A stretch of 32,606 nt of DNA from Candidatus Similichlamydia laticola (GTDB lineage: Bacteria; Chlamydiota; Chlamydiia; Chlamydiales; Parilichlamydiaceae), in contig NZ_QQBG01000007.1 in assembly GCF_003339615.1 (NCBI RefSeq), forward strand, positions 1 through 32,606, written 5' to 3'. Under the pieces are notes generated by a model. It had not been told where the DNA came from. It was given only the letters and a program-made list of their open reading frames with translations, and ran no database searches. Every line of letters begins with the position of its first letter. The stretch's first letter is position 1. Below are positions 24,652 to 31,312 of the stretch, piece by piece. Position numbers and translations under genes: made by a program.

Positions 24652-25530
24652 GTGTCAGATTGGTTGGAAGAACTTAGTCAGAAACTTTTAGGGGCAAACA
24701 GAACAGCAGGGTGGACAACATTACGAGATCCCGAGAAAGAGGTTCTTTTTGCAAATAAAATTTTTTCAAAAGCTCCTTTTCTTAGCTCTTATCGGCTCAA
24801 TTTTGTGTCAGCACAGAAAAGTGGACTAGAGGGTGTTGGTTCTAATCCGTGTTACGCTCGTGTGGAACTAACGGGTGTTGCAGATAGCGCACATCTCTTC
24901 ATCCCTTATGACCACCTGACTAATCTCTGTGTTCAGTCTTTTGGAGAAGCTGCTGCTCAAGACTCTGATTTTCTTCATGCTTTTCTCAAGTTCTTCTTAG
25001 TCGAAGCCCTTCTCCATTTGCAGAAACACCCTCTGTTAATGGGACGAGCTGCTTCTCTTTTAGAGTGTCATGCCGGAGTTTCCCTAGAAAACTTCAAAGT
25101 CTTCAAACCCGCTTCAGCAGTCGATCTTATTTGGTCTACGGAAAACAATTCTGCCTACCTTCCTATGCGCCTTGTCTTTTCTCCGGCTTTCGAAAAAAGT
25201 TGGAAAGAAAACTGGGCTAGAAGCGAAGGTGCACAGAGAGAGTATCTGAGTCGTCTTAAGGCTCTCCCAGTTACTCTCCATCTCCAAGCTGCTTTTGCGG
25301 AGCTTTCACCTAAAGATGTGTCCCAACTTGCCGTTGGTGATTGGATCGTCTTGGAAAAAGTCGGCTTTGATTCCACCCACGATTGGGTGACGGTGATGAT
25401 TTTCGCCGAAGGGATCCAGATCGGGGTCGGGACCTTTGACGGAAAAGAGCTAACAGTTCGGGATCTTTCTCCATCTGCAACACATCAAGCTATTCAAGGG
25501 AAGAGAGACGCTCAAAATAGAAAAGTGTAG
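24652..25530 (+). CDS. sctQ: SctQ N-terminal part with first SpoA domain (C-ring)
   Basis: A 292-residue protein matching the first three quarters of SctQ/CdsQ: a variable N-terminal domain and a SpoA-type domain at about 220-280 (around LSQLAVGDWIVLEKVGFD, then VTVMIFAEGIQIGVGTFDGKELTVRDL). SctQ pods form the cytosolic sorting platform with SctK and SctL. The GTG start has AAGGA about 7 nt upstream. The second SpoA domain is missing here and is encoded separately by the next gene. The summed length of the two products, 371 residues, is close to what I recall for single-chain CdsQ. It is therefore a split sctQ, like HrcQA/HrcQB of Pseudomonas syringae. Confidence 0.82.
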   Translation: MSDWLEELSQKLLGANRTAGWTTLRDPEKEVLFANKIFSKAPFLSSYRLNFVSAQKSGLEGVGSNPCYARVELTGVADSAHLFIPYDHLTNLCVQSFGEAAAQDSDFLHAFLKFFLVEALLHLQKHPLLMGRAASLLECHAGVSLENFKVFKPASAVDLIWSTENNSAYLPMRLVFSPAFEKSWKENWARSEGAQREYLSRLKALPVTLHLQAAFAELSPKDVSQLAVGDWIVLEKVGFDSTHDWVTVMIFAEGIQIGVGTFDGKELTVRDLSPSATHQAIQGKRDAQNRKV

Positions 25531-25582
25531 TAGTCTCCACCTCGAGATAGGCTAGAAACAAACAATTAAGGTGATCCGAGTT

Positions 25583-25822
25583 ATGCTGTTGTCAGTCGAA
25601 ATTGCGCAACTGTCCACCGATATGGGAACAATGCTAGAGATGAGACCTGGGATAAAAATCCCTACTGCAGAAGTTTTTTCTTCGAAAATTGTTCTACTTC
25701 TCGATGGCCAAAAAATAGGTTACGGAGAAGTTCTTAAAATTGGCAATACGTGGGGCATTCAAGTTACAGAACTTGAAAGAGCTACAGCTCGTTCACAGCA
25801 ACCAGAGAATGGAAACATATAG
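25583..25822 (+). CDS. SctQ C-terminal SpoA domain as a separate gene
   Basis: A 79-residue protein that is nearly all one SpoA domain: VEIAQLSTDMGTMLEMRPG, then KIVLLLDGQKIGYGEVLKI, then TWGIQVTEL. In many systems this unit is made from an internal start within sctQ and joins full-length SctQ in the C-ring. Here it has its own cistron 52 nt after sctQ-N. The ATG at 25583 is chosen because AAGGTGA lies 8 nt upstream; a GTG at 25571 in the same frame is the alternative. The 3' end overlaps the kinase-like gene by 14 nt, so translation is probably coupled. Confidence 0.85.
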   Translation: MLLSVEIAQLSTDMGTMLEMRPGIKIPTAEVFSSKIVLLLDGQKIGYGEVLKIGNTWGIQVTELERATARSQQPENGNI

Positions 25823-26516
25823 AGGTTACTCCCTTCTTCTAGAGCAATGGTTATGTATCCGTCTCCCTAAAACGTCTCAAGGCACCCGTCTTATCCAACA
25901 ACAAATTCCCCTTCTCCAACTACTCGAGCCTGTACAATACGTGGAAAGGATTGTGCCGGAGATGGTGTCACAAACACATACCTATCTCGCAACCTATTGG
26001 ATTGAAGGATACCCTTCTACCCATTTGATGAGACAATCGAACGTCTCCCTGGAAGAAAGGCTCCAATGGGTCTTTACCTTTGCTGAAATCATTCAGGCGT
26101 TGCACGAGGTCAACATTGTCCATGGTGATTTGCAGCCTGAAAACATCTTGATTTCCAAAGAGCATCCTGTCCTAATCGATTTCGAGTTGGCATTCCAACT
26201 AAACCAAAGCCCATGCTACACTTTCGGCGGAACAGGCTCTTATATGAGTCCTGAAGTACGTTTAGGAAGAGTGTGTGACAAAAAATCAGAACAATACGCC
26301 CTTGCACTTCTCTCTTATGAGTGGCTTGTGCAGGGGTTTTGCTTTGGCCACCCTGATCTCTCGCGCTTACCATTCCGGCTCCGCTTGCCCTTTCAGCGAG
26401 CTTTGCAAGCAGACCCATGTCACCGGTTTCCTTCGGTCGCCCTTTTCGCAAGAGCTCTTCGTTCTGCTTGGGAGGAAGCTACTCTTGTGAAAAGTGATTT
26501 TTTTCAAAAATCTTGA
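25809..26516 (+). CDS. Pkn5-like protein kinase-fold protein, degenerate N-lobe
   Basis: A 235-residue protein with a recognisable kinase C-lobe: catalytic loop HGDLQPEN (105-112, Asp107 and Asn112 kept), metal-binding DFE (124-126, normally DFG), and activation-segment end GTGSYMSPE (141-149). The N-lobe is short and shows no glycine-rich loop and no clear VAIK lysine, so catalysis is doubtful. Chlamydia encodes Pkn5 (CT673) in the same slot between cdsQ and cdsC; it is reported as an atypical, secreted kinase and is about twice as long. The start ATG lies inside the 3' end of the SpoA gene. It may be a pseudokinase effector or regulator. Confidence 0.75.
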   Translation: METYRGYSLLLEQWLCIRLPKTSQGTRLIQQQIPLLQLLEPVQYVERIVPEMVSQTHTYLATYWIEGYPSTHLMRQSNVSLEERLQWVFTFAEIIQALHEVNIVHGDLQPENILISKEHPVLIDFELAFQLNQSPCYTFGGTGSYMSPEVRLGRVCDKKSEQYALALLSYEWLVQGFCFGHPDLSRLPFRLRLPFQRALQADPCHRFPSVALFARALRSAWEEATLVKSDFFQKS

Positions 26517-26541
26517 TAATAAGAATTCTTTTGTGACAAAG

Positions 26542-26559
26542 AGGGGCTTGATAGCCCCT
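26542..26559 (+). terminator. GC-rich hairpin between kinase-like gene and sctC
   Basis: AGGGGCT-TGAT-AGCCCCT is a perfect 7-bp stem with a 4-nt loop. No T run follows, so it may be a pause, processing or factor-dependent site instead of a strong intrinsic terminator. Confidence 0.4.
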
Positions 26560-26572
26560 AGTACCTAAGGTG

Positions 26573-26584
26573 TCCTCCGGAGGA
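26573..26584 (+). promoter_or_regulatory. Palindromic ribosome binding site of sctC
   Basis: TCCTCCGGAGGA is a perfect 12-bp palindrome that contains the GGAGGA ribosome binding site 11 nt before the sctC ATG. The complementary half could mask the site or pair between two mRNAs. Confidence 0.4.
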
Positions 26585-26595
26585 TCTTTCTGAAC

Positions 26596-29196
26596 ATGTC
26601 TACTACTCAACTCTCCCCAAAGCCTAAGTTCTGGGCCCCGCTTAAAGCTTCTAGTAAATTTTTGATTTCCTCTCTTTTTATTTTACAGTTACTCTTCCCC
26701 GTTCTGCAATGGGCTTCCCCTTCTCCTAAAGGGACAGAGCAAGAAGGCTATCTGGTTCAATTTTCAGATATCTCTTTGTCTGAATTGGTGCGCTTTGTCA
26801 GTGATATGACAGGGCATAACTTCGTCTATTCCGAGGCAGATCTCATTGGTCGCATTACACTTACAGCGGAACAGCCAGTGACCTCTGAGGAACTTTTGAG
26901 CTTGCTCTTTCGGATCTTACATGTAAACAAAATGGAAGTTTTCAAAGAGCACGACCATTTTCTGATCTTCCCTGCAACACGAGCAAAATCGGCTACGCCT
27001 ATTTTGAGTCCTAGCGACTCGATTCATGAAGCTGATAACTTTCTTGTAACTAAGGTCTTCCAAGTTCGTCATACAGATATCAGCAAAGTTAAGGATCTTG
27101 TTGCTAAGATCATCAGTCCTGGGGCACTGATTGAAGTTTTAAACGAGACACGCTGTCTCATCGTGAACGACGTACATGAGAATATTGCACGTGTCGATCA
27201 GCTGTTAAGGAGTATCGAGCACGAAAATTTTGATGTCGGTTTCCAAACTTATTTTGTTAAGAAAATGAGTGCAGAGCAACTGAAAGAGGTGGCTACAAGT
27301 ATACTCCCCCCCTTTACAAAGGGATTAGAAGTCACACTTGTAGCGAGTCCAACAAGTCAAGCCATTCATATCGTTGCCGCTAAAAGCTTGATGCCAAAGA
27401 TCCTATCCATTCTCAAAGGGATTGATGTCGAAGGCGGTCTTTTACAGAAGGCCACTCCTTCTGGACCTCTTTCGTATCAAGCTCCTTTTGTCGAAGAGGA
27501 AACAGAAAAAATTTCTCAAGCGGCCCAAAAATTGCTCAAGACTATTCAGAGTAATTTTGAAGAGAAAATTACATTCAAGCTTCAAGAACGTGAAAAACTT
27601 GTTCGAGAGATTGAAGAAGGGCAAAGAAGGATTCAAGCTCTAGAAACAAAAATTATCGCTCTCGAGGGCCATCCTGAGCTGCAGGGAGAAAAAGACGAAA
27701 CTACAGAATCTCAGAGAGAAGCCTCCTCTCTTTTGAAAAACGAGTTGGAAAACATGCAGCTCCAACATGGAGTGACCGTCAAATGCCTGAAGGATTGTGA
27801 TCAGATTTTAAATGATCTCCAGAATGAACTCGTGCTCGTCCGCAAATACATCCCCGAGGCCAAGGTCGAGGAAGAGGAGCTCATTCCTGAAACAACTCCT
27901 TTGAGCCAAGAAGAGAATAAAGGCCATTCCAATGCAGAGGCCTATCAGTTGCGTTTTGAGGGCATGGAAGAACTTGCTCTTCTTCGGGAAGAATTGAAAG
28001 AGATGCAACGCACGCAGAAGGAACAGGAAGAGAAAAAAGAGGAACACCCGGAGCAGGGACAAATTTTGTCCTATAGAATCCAATATAAGTCAGGAAAGAG
28101 CCTGACAGATGCTCTTTCAGTTTTGAGCTCAAACCTTAGCGCAAATAAACTTGCTCCTCCTAGTTTAATCTCTGCTCTGCAAAGCGTCCAATTTGTAGAA
28201 CAAAGTAATCAGCTCCTATTTTTAGGCGACCATTACACGTTAGAGCGTGTACAAGACATCTTGGCTATTCTGGACATCCCCATTCGACAAGTTCTGGTCG
28301 AGCTTCTCATTGTGGATGCCTCCATCGAGAAGGCATTAGAGTTTGGAATTGACATCGGGGCTCTTTTTCGCGGAACAGAGGGGAACTGGGCCGGTTTTGG
28401 TAACTCTAATCAGGCAGACAGTGGCCTTACAGAAGTTTTGCTCAATGCACATGGGACAGAAGACTCTATTGCGCCTGAGTGGGCAGGACAAGGATCTGCC
28501 TTTTCCTCTGGAGTCATTGGTCGTTTCATCACATATCAAGGCAAGATTTTTTCTACTTTAGGCAGCCTTGTCCAAGCGCTCAAGGCAGATGGTAACATTC
28601 ATGTTGTTATGAACCCGAAAATTCTCTCTGAAGAGAATAAGTCAGCTAGTTTCTTTGTTGGGGAAACAACTCGAATCAAAACGAACACACAGAAAGGAGA
28701 GGGTGCTGGTCTGATTGTTAGTGGATTTGAAATGCGCGATATTGGATCATCCATTCAGGTGACCTCTCGTATCAATAACGATCAAACGATCAGCCTAAAC
28801 ATTCAGCAGGAGATCAGCGAATCTCATCAGCTACCAGGTTCATCAGACATGTCAGCCGTTCTTCCTGTGACCAAGACAAGTCGAACGCAGACAGAGGTTC
28901 TTGTTCCCAACAGGGGCTTTGTCATTTTAAGTGGCATCACACACGAAAAAGTCAGAAAGACAAAAGCGACCATCCCCTTCCTTGGCTCCATTCCATTCAT
29001 TTCTGCCCTGTTCAGTAAAAGTGTCCATACAACAGACAAAAGAAATCTTTTGGTCTTTATTCGTGCTCAGATCATCTACGATGCCAACGATACCCAAAGC
29101 ATTCTTAATGCTTCCAAGAAAGTGTTCGATGAGATTTCGTCCCATTTTGACTCTTTTGAAGAAAAATTTAACCTTTTCTCCCCTCCTGTTCTGTAA
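26596..29196 (+). CDS. sctC: SctC (CdsC), T3SS outer-membrane secretin
   Basis: An 866-residue secretin. A basic N-terminus and hydrophobic core (about 20-42, FLISSLFILQLLFPVLQWAS) act as the signal peptide. Periplasmic N-domains follow (about 48-285; LVQFSDISLSELVRFVSDM begins N0). An unusual Glu-rich coiled-coil insert spans about 298-490. Then comes the secretin core (about 560-840), with VLVELLIVDASIEKALEFGI, the VPNRGFVILSGIT region and LGSIPFISALFS near the C-terminus. Fifteen or so subunits form the outer-membrane pore. It sits next to the kinase-like gene as in Chlamydia (CT673-CT674). No lipobox pilotin gene is seen nearby. Confidence 0.94.
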   Translation: MSTTQLSPKPKFWAPLKASSKFLISSLFILQLLFPVLQWASPSPKGTEQEGYLVQFSDISLSELVRFVSDMTGHNFVYSEADLIGRITLTAEQPVTSEELLSLLFRILHVNKMEVFKEHDHFLIFPATRAKSATPILSPSDSIHEADNFLVTKVFQVRHTDISKVKDLVAKIISPGALIEVLNETRCLIVNDVHENIARVDQLLRSIEHENFDVGFQTYFVKKMSAEQLKEVATSILPPFTKGLEVTLVASPTSQAIHIVAAKSLMPKILSILKGIDVEGGLLQKATPSGPLSYQAPFVEEETEKISQAAQKLLKTIQSNFEEKITFKLQEREKLVREIEEGQRRIQALETKIIALEGHPELQGEKDETTESQREASSLLKNELENMQLQHGVTVKCLKDCDQILNDLQNELVLVRKYIPEAKVEEEELIPETTPLSQEENKGHSNAEAYQLRFEGMEELALLREELKEMQRTQKEQEEKKEEHPEQGQILSYRIQYKSGKSLTDALSVLSSNLSANKLAPPSLISALQSVQFVEQSNQLLFLGDHYTLERVQDILAILDIPIRQVLVELLIVDASIEKALEFGIDIGALFRGTEGNWAGFGNSNQADSGLTEVLLNAHGTEDSIAPEWAGQGSAFSSGVIGRFITYQGKIFSTLGSLVQALKADGNIHVVMNPKILSEENKSASFFVGETTRIKTNTQKGEGAGLIVSGFEMRDIGSSIQVTSRINNDQTISLNIQQEISESHQLPGSSDMSAVLPVTKTSRTQTEVLVPNRGFVILSGITHEKVRKTKATIPFLGSIPFISALFSKSVHTTDKRNLLVFIRAQIIYDANDTQSILNASKKVFDEISSHFDSFEEKFNLFSPPVL

Positions 29197-29222
29197 AACT
29201 CTTATTCCCCGTATACTGGCTC

Positions 29223-29237
29223 CCCTCCTGTGGAGGG
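29223..29237 (+). promoter_or_regulatory. Hairpin enclosing the der ribosome binding site
   Basis: CCCTCC-TGT-GGAGGG is a perfect 6-bp stem with a 3-nt loop. The 3' arm is the ribosome binding site of der, 6 nt before its GTG. It is the second masked binding site in this part of the window. Confidence 0.4.
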
Positions 29238-29243
29238 ATTATT

Positions 29244-30563
29244 GTGTTGCCTGTACTTGCCATTGTCGGACGTCCAAACGTTGGAAAGTCAACGCTGTTT
29301 AATGCCATTTGTGGACACCGTCTTTCCATTGTTGAAGCTTCTGAAGGGGTAACTCGTGATCGTCTTTATGCTCAATCGAGCTGTTTGGGCAAAGAATTTA
29401 CCTTCATCGATACGGGGGGCATGGTTCCAAGCGACGACCCTCTGACACAACAAATTTTCAAACAGGCACAAATGGCCATCGAAGAAGCTGATGTGGTGAT
29501 TTTAGTTGTGGACGTTCGGGCCGGACTCGTTGGTCTAGATCAAGAACTCATCGAACTTCTTCGGAAAAGCCAGAAGCCGGTTTACGTGGCTGCTAATAAA
29601 GTAGATACAGAGAAATGGCGCCTCTTTGCGCACGATTTCGAAGTGTCTGGCTTTCCAGTCTACCCTATATGTGCGGCACAAGGGACGGGCGTTCTAGAGC
29701 TTCTAGAGTGCGCTCTTGCTCCTTTTAAGACAAAAGAACAAGAGGAGGAAAAAGAGCAGTCTATTCGCACGGCGATTTTGGGTAGACCGAATGTAGGTAA
29801 GTCCACCCTAATGAATCAGATTTTGGGTTCTGAGCGTTCTGTGATCGGGGAGTATGCTGGAACGACTACAGATAGTGTAGACTCTCCCTTTTCTTGGAAC
29901 GATCAAAACTTTATCTTGACGGACACGGCTGGCATTCGACGAAAGAAACGGGAGAATATCCTACTGGACAAGCTCTCCTTTATTCGAACAGAACGAGCTT
30001 TAGAGAGAAGTGATGTTGCTGTTCTGGTCCTGGATGCCATGACAGGCGTTACAGCCCAAGAAAAGCGCATCGCCCAAATGGTTTTTGAATTCGGCAGGGG
30101 TTGTGTTGTCTACCTCAATAAGTGGGATCTGAGCCAAGGGAAGAGGATGGAGCACGCCATTAAGGCACTCGAACTAGAATTGCCTTTTCTAAGGAAGGCT
30201 CCCATAGTGGTGGGCTCGGCAAAGGAAGGCCGAAACATAGAAGTCTTGCTCCAAGCCATTTTGGATGTTTATTCTTCATATAAAAAAAGGATTTCAACAG
30301 GAGAGCTCAATCGCTTCTTGGCAGAAACAGTGGCTGCACATCCACCTCCTGCCGTGCAAGGGAAGCGCTTACGTCTTTACTACATGACTCAGGCCGGAAC
30401 GGCTCCCCCAGAGTTTGTTGCCTTTGTCAATACGACGTCTTGTGTTTCAGAAAGTTGGCAACGCTTCCTTCTTAACCAGCTCGCCTCCTCTTTTGGCTTT
30501 CAAGGCGTCCCCATTCGCTTCTATTTGAGAGGTAAGCCGCCCCGTCGAGGCAACAAAGATTAA
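29244..30563 (+). CDS. der: GTPase Der (EngA), 50S ribosome assembly
   Basis: A 439-residue double GTPase. Two G domains each show the P-loop GRPNVGKST (9-17 and 180-188) with switch motifs DTGG and DTAG and specificity motifs NKVD and NKWD. The C-terminal KH-like domain contains LRLYYMTQAGTAPPEFVAFVN. Der acts in late assembly of the large ribosomal subunit and is essential in most bacteria. The GTG start has GGAGGG 6 nt upstream. It marks the right border of the T3SS island; in Chlamydia der lies close to clpX with pcnB between, as I recall. Confidence 0.97.
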   Translation: MLPVLAIVGRPNVGKSTLFNAICGHRLSIVEASEGVTRDRLYAQSSCLGKEFTFIDTGGMVPSDDPLTQQIFKQAQMAIEEADVVILVVDVRAGLVGLDQELIELLRKSQKPVYVAANKVDTEKWRLFAHDFEVSGFPVYPICAAQGTGVLELLECALAPFKTKEQEEEKEQSIRTAILGRPNVGKSTLMNQILGSERSVIGEYAGTTTDSVDSPFSWNDQNFILTDTAGIRRKKRENILLDKLSFIRTERALERSDVAVLVLDAMTGVTAQEKRIAQMVFEFGRGCVVYLNKWDLSQGKRMEHAIKALELELPFLRKAPIVVGSAKEGRNIEVLLQAILDVYSSYKKRISTGELNRFLAETVAAHPPPAVQGKRLRLYYMTQAGTAPPEFVAFVNTTSCVSESWQRFLLNQLASSFGFQGVPIRFYLRGKPPRRGNKD

Positions 30564-30581
30564 TCAAGAATTTATCGTGGT

Positions 30582-30605
30582 GCCTATGTATAAGCCTATG
30601 TATAA
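30582..30605 (+). repeat. Tandem 12-bp repeat GCCTATGTATAA x 2
   Basis: Two perfect adjacent copies sit 18 nt before the membrane-protein ATG at 30624. Each contains a TATAA that could be part of a -10 box, so this could be a duplicated promoter element. It could also be chance slippage. Confidence 0.5.
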
Positions 30606-30623
30606 AAAGAGAGATCCGGTGGA

Positions 30624-31295
30624 ATGCTTACAGAACCGTCTTACGCACTAGAAGAGCAGGCAGAGCAAGAGAAAGAGGAAGCCTCTCTCTGGGCGGTCCT
30701 TTCTCAGCTCTATTTGGATGCAGGTATTCACCTTCTCTTTTCAGGTCTTGTTCTCATGTTAGCTAGGCCTCCATCTTTACGGCGTTTTCTTTCTATTTCT
30801 TTTTGTCTAGCTCTTTGGGGCTGTGCTTTTTCCTTTTGGCTTGCCCAGCTATCGATGCAAAGAGCACATAGTATTTTAGAGCAAGAATTGGCACGTATCC
30901 GAGTCAATCGGAAACAAGCCAAATCCGATTTAAGGACTATTTTCGCCCAGTTAGGAGAACCTGCAGCAAGTCAATTCGTTGACATTATCTCCACGGATGA
31001 TTTTACATTTGTCAAGCTACTCCTATCTGGACGACATGGTCTCCACCCTCATAGTTTGCCCCATCCGAGCCAACATGCCTTGGCAGGTTTTTGTGGCTCT
31101 CTTATTGGGTCTGCGTGTGTTGCTCTCTCCTCGATCTTTAGATTTCCACTTGCCTTGTTTCCAAGCGCTTTGTGTATTGGGGGATTGGGAGGCTATATCT
31201 TAGGGAAAGCGTATCGAAATGATTTGCTCTCTTCCTTTGTCTGGATGGCGAGCATTGTTGAGATGATTGCCGCTATCATCTTCTTAACAGAGTGA
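30624..31295 (+). CDS. Multi-spanning membrane protein, unknown function (CT728-like by position)
   Basis: A 223-residue integral membrane protein. Hydrophobic segments lie at about 35-50, 53-72, 152-172, 176-195 and 205-222. A charged helix (75-115, around RAHSILEQELARIRVNRK) sits between the first and second groups. The layout, with a cytoplasmic helical domain in the middle, recalls VIT/CCC1-like transporters, but the motifs are not clear enough to claim that. In Chlamydia a hypothetical membrane protein (CT728) lies beside the metal ATPase CT727, and the same pairing occurs here. A perfect 12-bp tandem repeat with two TATAA elements lies just upstream (30582-30605). Confidence 0.6.
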   Translation: MLTEPSYALEEQAEQEKEEASLWAVLSQLYLDAGIHLLFSGLVLMLARPPSLRRFLSISFCLALWGCAFSFWLAQLSMQRAHSILEQELARIRVNRKQAKSDLRTIFAQLGEPAASQFVDIISTDDFTFVKLLLSGRHGLHPHSLPHPSQHALAGFCGSLIGSACVALSSIFRFPLALFPSALCIGGLGGYILGKAYRNDLLSSFVWMASIVEMIAAIIFLTE

Positions 31296-31312
31296 AAAGT
31301 AAGGTTAAACCT

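Noticed and set aside
25528-25582. A sequencing frameshift splitting sctQ
   Set aside because: The downstream gene has its own well-placed ribosome binding site (AAGGTGA, 8 nt) and the gap has several stops, so a real split is more likely, though raw reads should confirm it.
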